DNA of 64,000 nt from Haliclystus octoradiatus. Taxonomy: Eukaryota; Cnidaria; Staurozoa; Stauromedusae; Haliclystidae. Every line of letters begins with the position of its first letter. The stretch's first letter is position 1. The position numbers were made by a program, and so were the translations under genes. The notes beneath the pieces were generated by a model. The model saw nothing but the letters and a program-made list of their open reading frames with translations. It was not told the DNA's origin and did no database searches. Below are positions 13,446 to 26,300 of the stretch, in pieces. The stretch spans positions 2,963,501 to 3,027,500 of the forward strand of contig OU744448.1 in assembly GCA_916610825.1 (NCBI GenBank). The letters are read 5' to 3'.

Positions 13446-13583
13446 GAGGAATGCAAGATTTTCAAAGTATACATTCACCCTTCATGCCATGACTATGACA
13501 CACCGACAGCATATTGGCTGTGCAAAGATTGTAAAGAAGCTAGAAATGATGCTGAACAAGCTCACAAGCTGATCTTCGAATAG
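13446..13583 (+). CDS. short Cys-rich reading frame in the MULE transposon
   Basis: A frame ending in TAG near 13583 encodes a segment with IHPSCHDYD and WLCKDCKEARND, which has paired Cys residues like a zinc-binding end. A TAG just upstream (CATTATCTCTAG) could be an acceptor site. It may be a second transposon ORF or an exon remnant. I recognise no family. Confidence 0.3.
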   Translation, partial: EECKIFKVYIHPSCHDYDTPTAYWLCKDCKEARNDAEQAHKLIFE

Positions 13584-13741
13584 CTTCGTTCGTTTAACTT
13601 CTGTAAAATTTTGTAAAATTATTTTACTAAAATACAGTTTGGAACATTACCTCCTGTATAATATTCATAAATCAATGCATATTAGATATTATCTAATAGC
13701 AAAAAATAGTGCTCGATATCATTTGACAGAGCTAAATATAA

Positions 13742-13814
13742 TAAAAGGAGTCAAAGACTACACATTCATAATTCACAAATATGAATGTGTAGCCTAGTCT
13801 TTGACTCCTTTTCT
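13742..13814. repeat. 73-bp hairpin
   Basis: AAAAGGAGTCAAAGACTACA pairs with the inverted TAGTCTTTGACTCCTTTT around a loop of about 10 bases. A looser relative (AAAGAGTCAAA ends) is at 38630-38768. Confidence 0.75.
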
Positions 13815-14739
13815 AATATGTTATTATAAATCAATATATATATAGTTCCTCATTGAATGATTTGTTTTATAACCTTACCTTACCCACCTTCACCATGTCA
13901 TATTGAGCAGTAGAGGCAGACTGTCAGGTCAGACTCAGAGCAGAGTGTATAAAATTAGATGGATTCCATAACTGAACTGACAATATAATGTATCTTAGTC
14001 TTATCGTTTTCAACTTCTTTCCATTTTTACGTAATAGATCGATGATTTGGTTTAACGTAACAATAGGCTTGTCTAACTAGTCTTTGATAAATATTAATTT
14101 CTAGTCGTTGCAACAGCAATCCAAAATTGCAAAACTTTCCGCCATATTTAAAAATTACGAAACGATGCCCGAGACTTTAGCTTTATCGTACAAGACTGAA
14201 AAATCCTGAATGATAGTATAATAGGCAGGTCCACTAAAAATTTTGAAGGCGATTTTATTCCCGGTATGGGTATATCGGACCCGCAGAATTCAATAAAATT
14301 AGTTAAAATACCAAAAAAAGTTCCAAAAACCCTTCAATTTCGAGTTTCAAATCCAAAAAAGTCGTAGAACGTCAAAACGATACGCGATTGGCTTGCTATA
14401 TTCTGACGTCATTTTCCGGACATGACAAAATCAAAACAAGACCAGCAGGCGAAATTTCTCTTGTTTGTTGATGTCACGATGTCCTTGAGTTACCCCTGAT
14501 CTAGCCACGACCACATCGGTTCCACATCCATGTACATCCACTTTTGTGTGCCACTGAATAATAGTAATATGATAGCTATTATACCGCTGTATTATCTGTA
14601 TAATATTAGCTGTTAATAGCTATACTAGTAACTATGGTCAAACTTCAGTAGGTCATGGTCGTTGAATGGAAAGGACGCACTCACATAGGTCAATCAATAC
14701 TTTGAGATTGCATTTTATATAATAAAAAAAGATATATTC

Positions 14740-17700
14740 ATGGCATCTTATGCAGTTGAAAGTTATGATGATAGCTTCGTTCCGGGCTTCGTTCATTGCT
14801 TGCAAGAACAAGATCAATTTCACGATTTAGATCATCACAGGTAAGGCTACTGCTATACATTCCGGGAGTTAGCCCTCTTGTTGTGAATGCCCAATGCCAA
14901 CTCTGAAGGATCCAAGTGCTAAGAATATCTCCTAAAGTTCTGCAGTGAATAATATTTTGCATTGAATTGATTGACTTGTTAGTGATTGACTGGAAGCAGA
15001 ATTTTTATGAAAACAGTATATCATCTCAATATTGTTTCAAACTAAAATAGATCATTAATGAATTCTTACAGACAAATAAGCGCCCAATTTCATTGGTATA
15101 GTTGGGGTATTTTCTGTCAAATCCAAATTGTCATACTAAGGACCCTATTGTATTAGAGTCAGTTATATAAATCCTCCTTAAAGGTACATATCACATACAA
15201 AACATCCAGCTTGGTTATTTTATTATCTACAAAAAAAAGTGGGACGTCCCCGTATATAGCAGCAATTTGGGAGTTACAACTCGGAATTAATACCGATAAT
15301 AATCCTGAGTCAAAGCAAAGACATATCTTCATGTATCTAGTATTGATAATTATATATTATATATTATAATCATATACTTCTAAATGAGTTCAACAAGGTT
15401 AGTAAGCTTACATTTTGGAGGATCACAGTAGATTTTGTTATAAAAAGATGTATTTGCTAGTTATGTCAATGTTCCATTGAATTTGTTTCACAGAGATGTT
15501 TTTTTAATCCATTCTGCTGAAGTTGAACTCCATTGTCATTTAGTGTAGATACTGACGTCCAATGATATCAAACGTACGTAGTTATCTTATTCACTGCTAG
15601 AAATGAAGTACTGTATGATTTCAAAGCAATTAGTTTAAAATTGGATTTGAATCAGGCCCGGATACAGGATTTTGAATACCCCTGTCAAAATGACGTAATC
15701 AAATCGCCACGCCCATATTAGGGGACGAAAAGCCCCCTACTGCAATGGCCCTGGAAGAGGAAATAAATAGTCATTTAACAGTCCCCCGGCACCAGCAACT
15801 CCCCTCATCATTTATTTTGTTTAATAAAAAGGGAATATTTTATTGTTTCTATTTCTAAATTTGATACCGTTACATTAAATTACCAAATCAAGACAATTAG
15901 CCTGCGTGCAAACTGAAATCTATCTTGGCGAAAGTGTAAATATATGTTATGTACGTTGTTCAATCAAATGTTATCGAAGAGAATCAAAATTTCAATCTTT
16001 AACCAATCAGGTGCCAAACAGAAATCATGTCAATTGTTATCAAAGTAGGTCAATTGTTAAAGTCTCTGATCGTTACCCAATCATAGCGGACTGAGATCAT
16101 TTGATTGATGCAAGCTGTTCAATTGAATAAGTATAGGGAGCGATGACGTTTGCAATGATCATTCAATTGAAAAGGCCCTACTTCATAGACATGATTACGC
16201 AGAAAACCAGATTACGTCATGATTACGTCATTGAGAGAAAAGGAACGTTTGTCAATTGACATACGAGACCCCCCTCTATCCGGGCCTGATTTGAATATTC
16301 ATATTCCTGTATTATGTTACCTCAAATTGAGGCCTGTGAGATGCCCAATATAACTGGCGAATCAGTATCGCGCGTTTTCTGAATCCCTTCTTTCACTTCT
16401 GTCAATGCTCTGTTAAGAAGTTTCGTCGTGGTTTCTTCGTCTTTTTTGTTATCATAGCAATTTGCTACTGGGTTCTTAATTCTAGCACCGTACTGACCGT
16501 AGTATAATGTCACTTACGCTGTTATCCTTCATAGACAAACTTTTTCTCAAACCTTTTTCACATTGAAATTGTAAAGATAGATGCATAATTATACTGATAG
16601 CATTCATTCAAAGAATAGTTCTATTTCGTTACGATACCAGGGGGATCAGGGGATATATAATCTATTTGAAGGGGGGATAGTTATATTGTCTGAAAAAGTT
16701 TGTTTGGGTAGCTGGGCAAAGTTTTTGATTTTTGAAATATATCTGAGGTACTAACCATTTCCTTGTCAATTATATATATATAATATTATTTAAAACTGAA
16801 ACATATCATTGTTCGAAACCATTTGCAGCATTTGTTTCATCTTTAATGTAAAAATATTTTCAATTTAGCCCTACGATTGTATAACCACAAATACATCCAA
16901 TCTCTTGCTCATTCGATTAAGCAAACAGATTTGAATGTTTAGGTTTTGATTTGATCCATAATATAAAAATTGAAAGTTTACCCTTGGTTTATCAGTCCTT
17001 TTAAGGAGGATTAGCTGAGATGGCAGAGCAACCGAACTTCAGATCGATCATATCTGATCGACTGTGGTTCAAATCCCCCTAAGGTCAACTCAGCCTTGAC
17101 TTTATCTGAAACATCAAATGAGTACCATCTGAGGATAGCGGATGGAATGGCCCAGAGGGAATTGCATTGTGAGTAGCTGCGGCGCATCGTTGCGCATTGA
17201 CAATCAAGACCTATCTGCCATGAAATCTGTTGAAATTGATCTGCAGTGTCGCGGCTGAGATGAACAAAGAGCGTTTAAAATCATTGCCCTCAGCGAAAAA
17301 AGCCACTCATTTAGAAATAGAGGAGACGGTGGTACGTCAGCCTTCGGTAGGGCGATACCGTCTACATTACATTACTTTTATCAGTCCTTTGAAAAAAAGT
17401 TATGTACAACTTAAAGGTTTCTGAATAAATGATGATGATGATGATGATGATAACATAAAAATATTCAGCAAACGCTTATATAGTTAGTTATTGATAAGAA
17501 GCTCTCATTTACCCAGGGTTTGAACATATACATTCCCTTTTTCGACGTAGTTTTGGTATTCTCAAGTCAGTCATTACTAAGCTCGTAGTAAACTGCGAAT
17601 TTTATAAAACTTATCAATATATACAGTAGAATTCGGGTTAATACCCCCTTTTTTTCATGTCCCACATAAAACTGATTTTTATTTTCCATTCTCCATAAAA

Positions 17701-18155
17701 CTCTCATAATTCTATCTCACTTATAATCCCACCTCACTCAATATCCCCACTTTTTATCCGTACCAGAGGGGAGATTAAGCAAGTTGGGCTGTATAACTAT
17801 TTACTTAGGAAGAATTAACAGAGAAAAATGTGTTAAAATCTGTTGATTTTCTATTTCCAGACCAGGATTCAACTATGGAATGATCAATGATAAGTACAAG
17901 GTGGTGGCGATTCTTTTAAAGGAGATCAAGACGGTGCGACTCGCACTAGCAATTGGTTCGGGATTAGAATTCGAAGTATCGCAGCTTTTACAGATGGCAA
18001 GAGATAATCATAGGCCTGAGGTTTTACTATTAGTAATCCTCGCTGAATGGGAAAAGAGGTTAAACCACAATATAGCAGAATTACTCACGGTTCTGCATAA
18101 TTTAAAAGTTGACAAACAGTTCCTGGATCTACAACAGATCTCTGATTATCCTTGA
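14740..18155 (+). CDS. small death-domain protein (131 aa)
   Basis: Exon 1 is 14740-14840 (ATGGCATCTTATGCAGTT; ends CATCACAG/GTAAGG, phase 2). Exon 2 is 17861-18155 (after CTATTTCCAG; stop TGA). The frames join exactly (AG/A = Arg). The C-terminal 90 residues look like a death domain: LALAIGSGLEFEVSQLLQMA, then LAEWEKR with the usual Trp, then IAELLTVLHNLKVD. There is no other domain, signal peptide or membrane segment. Small death-domain proteins usually act as adaptors in apoptotic or innate immune signalling, but this role is inferred. The duplication edge lies only about 7 bp upstream of the ATG, so the two copies have different upstream sequence. The opposite strand of exon 1 is also open, which lowers certainty about that exon. 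Confidence 0.6.
15653..16288. mobile_element. hAT-like non-autonomous element, 636 bp
   Basis: Its ends are inverted: CAGGCCCGGATACAGG at the left and, read inward from the right, CAGGCCCGGATAGAGG (15 of 16 identical). It is flanked by the 8-bp duplication ATTTGAAT at 15645-15652 and 16289-16296. The left duplication copy has a single ATTTGAAT at 940-947 with no element. No transposase is encoded. The 8-bp duplication and CAG ends fit the hAT superfamily. Confidence 0.93.
16322..16513 (-). CDS. candidate terminal exon, unknown (right copy)
   Basis: This is the duplicate of the frame at 973-1164. It is open and ends in TGA, and its differences include Cys-to-Leu and a final Asn-to-Ile. The hAT-like element lies just beyond its 3' end. 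No partner exons were found. Confidence 0.25.
   Translation of the reverse strand: MTLYYGQYGARIKNPVANCYDNKKDEETTTKLLNRALTEVKEGIQKTRDTDSPVILGISQASI
17005..17450 (+). repeat. tRNA-derived SINE (duplicate copy)
   Basis: This is the counterpart of 1652-2113. It has the same A and B boxes and a shorter (TGA)n tail (7 units against about 11). Confidence 0.85.
17624..17791. mobile_element. pogo/Tc1-like MITE (duplicate copy)
   Basis: This is the counterpart of 2286-2453. The TA-flanked ends are kept. Confidence 0.7.
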
Positions 18156-20327
18156 AATCATCTAATGTGCAGTATATAAGATTATACTCGTGACATTATA
18201 AATACCGCATTACGCATTATAGCTGCCAAATCATCGCCTATATAATATATAGTATGGACACATATCAAGCGATATTCTAAACATATAAATCCATTTTATA
18301 TTCATTTTTACACGCTTTTATACGCATTTGGCGACAACAAATAGCTCGTATGCTCGTAAAACATTTCAAGATATACAATCATGAATAGTTAAAGTAGTTG
18401 TGCAATTAATTTTAGTTTTAAATATCTCGACAACATCAATATCTCTATAAGGGGAAACCCGCTATCAACTTGTCTCCGTTCATTGTCATCCGTAGTTCTA
18501 TTAATTGGTTGTTGTTGTTGCAATAGCAGTGGAATAGTAGCAGCGGGTTCGTTTAGCTCGAAAATATCGTGATTTCTTTCGAATACTTGGAATTATCTCG
18601 GGGTTCTTAACCAATCGAAACCGGGGGGGGGGTAACTTCAAATGGTTGGTATACGGGGAAGTGCCAATTATTGAGGGTACCTTTTCAGGGTCTTCGAACA
18701 TTTTTGAGGTACCTATTTCAGAATTTTCAAAATATTCGAGGTATTGTTTATCAATGAGCAAAAAATCTTGATGCAAACCCACGAATTTGTAATCAATTTT
18801 TAAATATGCTTGAATAAAAAATTTATTTGAGGTATCAATTTTGGACAAACAAAATTTTTGGGGGGCAAACTCTGAATTCAAATTAGCACCGTCCCTGAAA
18901 TTTCTCGAGTTACCCCCCCCCCGGGAATCGAAAAGCCTGATATACATTGTAATTATAATATTAAGTGATATTGAATTATAGCCTACTGTCGAAAAGCCTC
19001 AACCAGAATCTCAACATAATATATCAATGTAATGCATAAAATGCTTACATTTCTATAAAACAAAGAGTTCAATACCACTTACAATGTAGGCACGGAGAAA
19101 TTAGGCAGACGTCCAATGAGAAATTACTCACTTCTAGATGTATATTTTGTAGCTTTCTATGTTCGCCATAATTTTGGGATGGTAAATTAACCTGTTTTCA
19201 TATTTTTACAGGAGGTTGTCTGGACTATTTTGGAGAGGTGTATTTGTTTACAATTTCGTAGCCGGATTCAGAGTCAAATGCTTCTATAAGGACTTTTTCC
19301 GGATTTGGAGCCTGGAAATTCTGACTCCGCACATCTGAGGTCCCGGATTTAAAAATATGTCAAACAATCTCATTCTGTTATTCAGAAATTCAAAATAGCA
19401 AAAAAGAAAGAGACGTTAGAATTTTAAACATATATATTATTCAAAATAAAAATATCCAATAACCAGCACTGAACAACACGTAGAAATTATTAAATATGGT
19501 GACATTTGAGAAAAGTAGTATTATACATGCACATATTTATTTATCACAATTTTAAACACGTATAAACAGGTTTTAAACAGGTTATCATTTTTGTAATAGA
19601 TCGCCAGCAATATTTGTTTCTAAATGATAACCAATATTTATAATTAATAATATTAATAAGTTTTTTTGGTGACCATAAGGGACATGATTTAACAGTGGAT
19701 ATATATTTTAATAGTATCATAAAAATAATAAAAAGACCTTAAAAATATATATGAATTGATGTGAGTTTAATAACCAAGAAAACTCTAAACCAGAATGAAT
19801 AATGTTTACAAACATTTGAATGTCTTTTCAGTCTGCTTTTATCGTTATGGGATTAACTGAATTAATTCATGGAATTTTCAAAGGTTTCAAATAAACATCA
19901 AAGTATTGGTTCATAATGAACATAGAGCGTAAATTAATATAAATAAAGCAATCTTATTACAGTATAGCATGGCAATCATGAATGCGTATATGCTATAAAG
20001 TGCTTGAATAAACAAGTTTTAATACTTCAAAAAAAAAAGAGAACCTGAACTAATATTCTCTTAACTATTGTCATAAGTATCTCAAGTAGAAGACATCCGT
20101 TGAAGCTCAACTCAAAACTAAATAGTTTTGATTACCTCAGAATTAAGTTACGATAGTTTTGACAATCAAAATATATATGCTTCATCATGAGCATTTTTGA
20201 ACTTCAAATGATCAAAATAATTGAGAGTGTTTTCCTCTTAGTTGTTATCTGGTAAAAATAATCTACACTTAACCATGAGGTTATCTTTGTACATTAAGTT
20301 GGTATAATTGTGTGCATTTTGTTTGTT

Positions 20328-23300
20328 TCATGTTCCACTTGATTTTCGTAATTGTATTTTCATAAATTCTGGTTTTTCTTCCTCTTTTTTGACTTCTTCT
20401 TCATGCTAATGGCAATCACAGAAAAACAAAGCAATTAATTATCAGATCTGGATTCGGATCCTATCAGGATCAGAACCCAATCTAAACTTAATACCCATCA
20501 TCGAGTGTTCTTAAAAATATGAAATTATTACGTTTGCAAATTAATCTACAGTTATAACAGGGAAAATAATCTATTTTGGATTCATTCCAGATCTTATTTT
20601 TGATAGTTTTTAAAACCTGGATCAGGTTTTTAATCAACATTTCTTGTTGCGTATTGATGACCGTTATAGCAGGTTTGATTGTATCCAACTTACTTAATTG
20701 ATTTGATCTGATCGAGATTTTACCTAAATAACTAATTCTATATATTCTGCTATATTCAGGTGACCTTTATATACAGGGTTATTTCAATAGAAAATTATAT
20801 TTTAAAAATTGAAAGGGTGACCAATGACCATTATATACAGGTGATCACTGTATAGAGGTGGTGGGGTTTTTACTGTATCCCACTTACTTGATTGATATGA
20901 TCTGATCGAGATTTCAATTTCATAACTAATTCTGATTCATTCTTTTCTTTCTCCTCCTGATGTTTCATACCCTTTGATTTAATCTCATGATGTTTACTGA
21001 TAAATTCAGGTCTTTTAGGAGGATCTAAACCTCTACAAATGAAAACAAAACATCACATTCAATCATATCAATAATTGTGTAATTAATTACTATTTTAGCA
21101 GTAATTGTACAGCTGATCTGTTGATAAAGAGTGATGCTAGTGTAGAGCTAGTCATATGTAATGATTTTATACAAACCTTTTTTGCATAAAACGAATATCC
21201 CTGTTTAAATTTTGTAGTTCTTTTGGTACAACTTTTTTGAGTTGATCAGGTGATAAAGATCCAGCCGGATGATCAGCATCTAAACCCTCATCTTCTAAAT
21301 TATTGTTGTAATGTTCGTCAGTTCCAATTTCTCCTTGTAAAGTGTCTATATCATAATCTGGTGCGGGCACATCAAATCCTTGAAAGAGCAAAAACTAAAC
21401 TGTAATGTAATTTATAAACTTGTAAATAGAAAGAGAGAAAATTTCATTAAAGGAGCAAAAATGACCGGCAGGCGCTACGCATTTAGGATCACGTGCATGT
21501 TTATTGTTTATAGCACAATGTTCATTGTTGACATGAATTTATTACAAATTAGGCTTGTGTATAACAATAGTTTCAAAGCAAGACGGTTGAATTACGCTAA
21601 GCATAAATTCAAATTGATCTCGCAGCGGTCGCCGGTCAATTTTGCCCCTTTAAACTCTAATATTCAGACACTGTCAATAAAACGCCACACAGATAATGTT
21701 TAATTTTGTGGTTTAAAATTGATTCAAATGTCATGATTCGGCTAACAGGGAGGGTTTGCTCAAATAGCAGAGAAACCAAGCTTCAGATCAGATATGATCA
21801 ACTGTAATTTAAATCAAAGGTAAACTCAGTCTTGAATTTATCTATAACATCAAAAGAGTACCATCTAGGGATGGCGATGTTGTCGTTGTCATGTCCAATG
21901 TGGTGAAGTTCGAAGTGATGATAATTTTTACAACAAAGGTAAACGCTAACAATGAAACGACTATCATTTGTTTACAAATTCAAAGAAACGGGACATTAAA
22001 CGAGTTTCACAACGAGATAGGGCTGTGGAGGAAGCAGGATATTAAATTAGATTGGATATTATCCGAGGAGATAATAAGCGAAGTATGTTAGTTGAGTTTG
22101 TATAGAAAAAGGCAAGTTGTTTTCAACAAATGGGGATTTTTCTCACTTTTTGAAACCAGAAAAAGGAACAATATATTTCACCACATTCACAAGAGAGTTT
22201 AACTGCAATGTTTGGCTTAATGCTGGGTTTCAATTGATACAAGCAAAACAACAGGCAGAATCGTTTTATTTTTTCATTAAACATTTAACTATCCATGAAC
22301 AGTTCCTGGTAGCTACTTTCATTATAGTATAAAAAAGTTGTAACATTTTAACACTTTTCAAAACATACATCATTTCAGCAGAATTATTGTGTTGCTACGC
22401 AATGATTTTTTTTCAATAAATGATAGGCCTAATGCTGGAGCAAGGGTTGAATGCGACAGAATTAGATTCGAGACAAAAAACATTAGGCTTCCAGATATGT
22501 TGCGTAGAAACACAATAATCTTGCTGATGTGATAAGCTGATTTCAGATGTGATTGATAAATTGATGACCTTTGATGCAAATGAATAGTGATGCCTGTCAG
22601 AATTACAACAAAGGTCAAGGGACATCAATTTCAAAATGTCTAAATTGTAAATTGTTAGAAGGATAGATGGGCTGCTTAGAGGAGATTCATGAGAGGTCAA
22701 TAGGCTACAGTTTGATTTATTAGTAAAGTGAAATTAAACCATTCGAAACCATATTCATAAACTTACCATTGTCGTTATTAATTTTACTTGTTAATTCACA
22801 AAGAGCATCTAATTTATTCTGTTTTGCTCCGCCTGGTATCGTTGGATCAACAAATTTGGTATGTTTTAATGCCTGTCAACATAAACACATACGTTTTACA
22901 AGAAAAGGCTACAAAGTAAAGACATTTGCGTGTAATTCCTACCCATGGATTGTTGCGCGATCTCAAGAACGCATCTCCAAATATACCTAAACACTGCGAC
23001 GCATGCAATCTATTACACGCCAAAATGTTTTCAAAAAGATTATGATTCTGATGACGTATCTTACTTCCATAATCAGAAAAAGTTCTTTTATTTCAACTTC
23101 TTGGACACTTTTTAAATTGTTATTTGAATTATTGAATAAACTTGTATATTGATTTTAATTCAACTTGCTGGACAATTATTTGAACAGAAAAACATGCTCC
23201 ATTCGATCGAGTTAGGGTTTACCAGCAAATGTGATGTTGAAAAAAAATGTTGCCATGACAACTGATAAATCATGACACATGTTGTCATGACAACAATTAT

Positions 23301-26300
23301 CTAATAATGTGCGACAGCACGTCAAGATTTTAGGTGTGTGTTTTATAGCATTTTATAGCATTCCTGAATCCAATACGATATGAATGGACTTGACATAATT
23401 ACGTTGGATTGGAATCAATTATCAAGTATCAAAAATTTTTATACTGTATTGCTTTTTATAGAATTTTATTGACGAGAGTTAAAATATTAACGGTAGCTAT
23501 TGACAACATTTATCATATGATTATATCAAACCATGTCATGTCATTAATAATATAAAGAAACTGTTGTGAATCGATTATCATTAATGACCTTCTATAACAG
23601 TCAAATTGCACTTTTCAAAATCTTTTTTCAGATCATATCGGATCGAATTTGCAATTAATCTCAATTTTTGGATTATAGATGGTTCGTATCAGCAGTGAAT
23701 TAAATTTTACAGAAACTTCGATCCAACAATAGTGACATACTGATAGACATTGGCAATACTGAAAGAAAATTATAAAGAGGAATTAATTGCCCGAAAAGAG
23801 TTTGATGCTAGATAAACAGTTTCAGTTATTTTGGCACTTTATTGACTTTTTTCACTAATCACTATGTCTATGATCTGATGTGATTTTTATTAGGAGACAA
23901 GAGATATAAGAATTGTCACGAGCAGAACGAGAAATAAATTTTGGATTATGAAGAGGAATTAATTGCCTGAAAAGAGTTTGATGCTAGATAAACAGTTTCA
24001 GTTATTTTGTCACTTTATTGACTTGTTTCACTAATCACTATGATCTGATGTGATTTTTGTAAGGAGTCAAGAGATATAAGAATTGTCGCGAGCAGAACGA
24101 GAAATAAATTTTGGATTATGAAGAGGAATTAATTGCCTGAAAAGAGTTTGATGCTAGATAAACAGTTTCAGTTATTTTGTCACTTTATTGACTTGTTTCA
24201 CTAATCACTATGATCTGATGTGATTTTTGTAAGGAGACAAGAGATATAAGAATTGTCGCGAGCAGAACGAGAAATAAATTTTGGATTATGAAGAGGAATT
24301 AATTGCCTGAAAAGAGTTTGATGCTAGATAAACAGTTTCAGTTATTTTGGCACTTTATTGACTTTTTTCACTAATCACTATGTCTATGATCTGATGTGAT
24401 TTTTATTAGGAGACAAGAGATATAAGAATTGTCGCGAGCAGAACGAGAAATAAATTTTGGATTATGAAGAGGAATTAATTGCCTGAAAAGAGTTTGATGC
24501 TAGATAAACAGTTTCAGTTATTTTGGCACTTTATTGACTTTTTTCACTAATCACTAATCACTATGATCTGATGTGATTTTTGTAAGGAGACAAGAGATAT
24601 AAGAATTGTCGCGAGCAGAACGAGAAATAAATTTTGGATTATGAAGAGGAATTAATTGCCTGAAAAGAGTTTGATGCTAGATAAACAGTTTCAGTTATTT
24701 TGGCACTTTATTGACTTTTTTCACTAATCACTATGTCTATGATCTGATGTGATTTTTATTAGGAGACAAGAGATATAAGAATTGTCGCGAGCAGAACGAG
24801 AAATAAATTTTGGATTATGAAGAGGAATTAATTGCCTGAAAAGAGTTTGATGCTAGATAAACAGTTTCAGTTATTTTGGCACTTTATTGACTTTTTTCAC
24901 TAATCACTATGTCTATGATCTGATGTGATTTTTATTAGGAGACAAGAGATATAAGAATTGTCGCGAGCAGAACGAGAAATAAATTTTGGATTATGAAGAG
25001 GAATTAATTGCCTGAAAAGAGTTTGATGCTAGATAAACAGTTTCAGTTATTTTGGCACTTTATTGACTTTTTTCACTAATCACTATGTCTATGATCTGAT
25101 GTGATTTTTATTAGGAGACAAGAGATATAAGAATTGTCGCGAGCAGAACGAGAAATAAATTTTGGATTATGAAGAGGAATTAATTGCCTGAAAAGAGTTT
25201 GATGCTAGATAAACAGTTTCAGTTATTTTGGCACTTTATTGACTTTTTTCACTAATCACTATGTCTATGATCTGATGTGATTTTTATTAGGAGACAAGAG
25301 ATATAAGAATTGTCCAAGCAGAACGAGAAATAAATTTTGGATTATGAAGAGGAATTAATTGCCTGAAAAGAGTTTGATGCTAGATAAACAGTTTCAGTTA
25401 TTTTGTCACTTTATTGACTTTTTTCACTAATCATTATGTCTATGATCTGATGTGATTTTTATTAGGAGACAAGAGATATAAGAATTGTCGCGAACAGAGC
25501 GAGAAAGAAATTTTGTATGATTGTTTATTGATTATTTTTCAGCGTCATGTATACCTCAACATATAACCTGAAATACCAAATGAATGAATAATTTCATTGC
25601 AACGAGATATAGCAAACAATTTTATCTGCCGGAAAATTGACTTAAAAAGTTTCCTCATAAACATTTGGGTCAATGTAACAGTGCTCATATCACCACAGTC
25701 TTAATAATTTCAGACGTTAATATATAAAGTCTATATAGTGTGTAACTAAGTTCTTGATATTTCTATAACGCAAAACGGGTGAGGGTAGAAATAATTAAGC
25801 GATAGAGCAACCGTTATTAAAGATGAGTTATTTCAATGCGATCCAAAGTGAATCTAGCAATTAATATAGCGTTTTACATTGGTATATATTTACATAATTA
25901 AGAGGTTATATCATAAAGAGGATGAGCTTATATCAGCTGCCTGATAGAGAGACTGATTAATATTTATTATATTAGCTTGGAACTTGATAAGAAGAAGGAG
26001 GATTGTGATTAGGCTTACAATGCATACTGTACTTCTGTTTATAAAACTGTTTGTGCTACGTCTGTTAAATTCTATTAAATTCAGAGTAAATTTCATGAAC
26101 ACTTTCATTGTATAACATAAGAAACTTACAATTTGTTGATTTGCCCAAAAAGGAGCCCCAATTTTTTTCTCATGTATTTGGCGGCAAATGCCCCCTGACC
26201 CCCAGCTCCCACGCATATGGTCAAAAGAGGCAATCAAATCAATGCCTATCATAATTGTGTGGATGGCGTATTAATTATCATATATCGTGGATTATAGGGC

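Larger units (their letters stand above)
14733..21999. repeat. segmental duplication, right copy (B)
   Basis: This is the direct repeat of 158-6692. It differs by a 636-bp hAT-like insertion (15653-16288), about 120 extra bases at 14857-14985, a 12-bp in-frame repeat in death-domain exon 1 and small indels. It holds the intact death-domain gene and the 3' exons of a minus-strand gene that continues past the duplication edge, so B is probably the original locus. Confidence 0.95.

Noticed and set aside
14738..14962. Minus-strand 74-codon frame across death-domain exon 1
   Set aside because: The plus-strand frame has an ATG, a consensus donor and exact phase with the death-domain exon. The minus frame has no partner, though it is also open.
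22370..22700. Two overlapping minus-strand frames of 82 and 95 codons
   Set aside because: They lie in an intron of the unknown gene, overlap each other in different frames and show no conserved features.
23775..25514. CRISPR-like array
   Set aside because: The units are continuous 170/176-bp satellite monomers with no short repeats separated by unique spacers, and the DNA is from an animal.
25911..26252. Minus-strand 113-codon frame
   Set aside because: Low-complexity and hydrophobic by chance. No splice or homology support, and it lies inside an intron.
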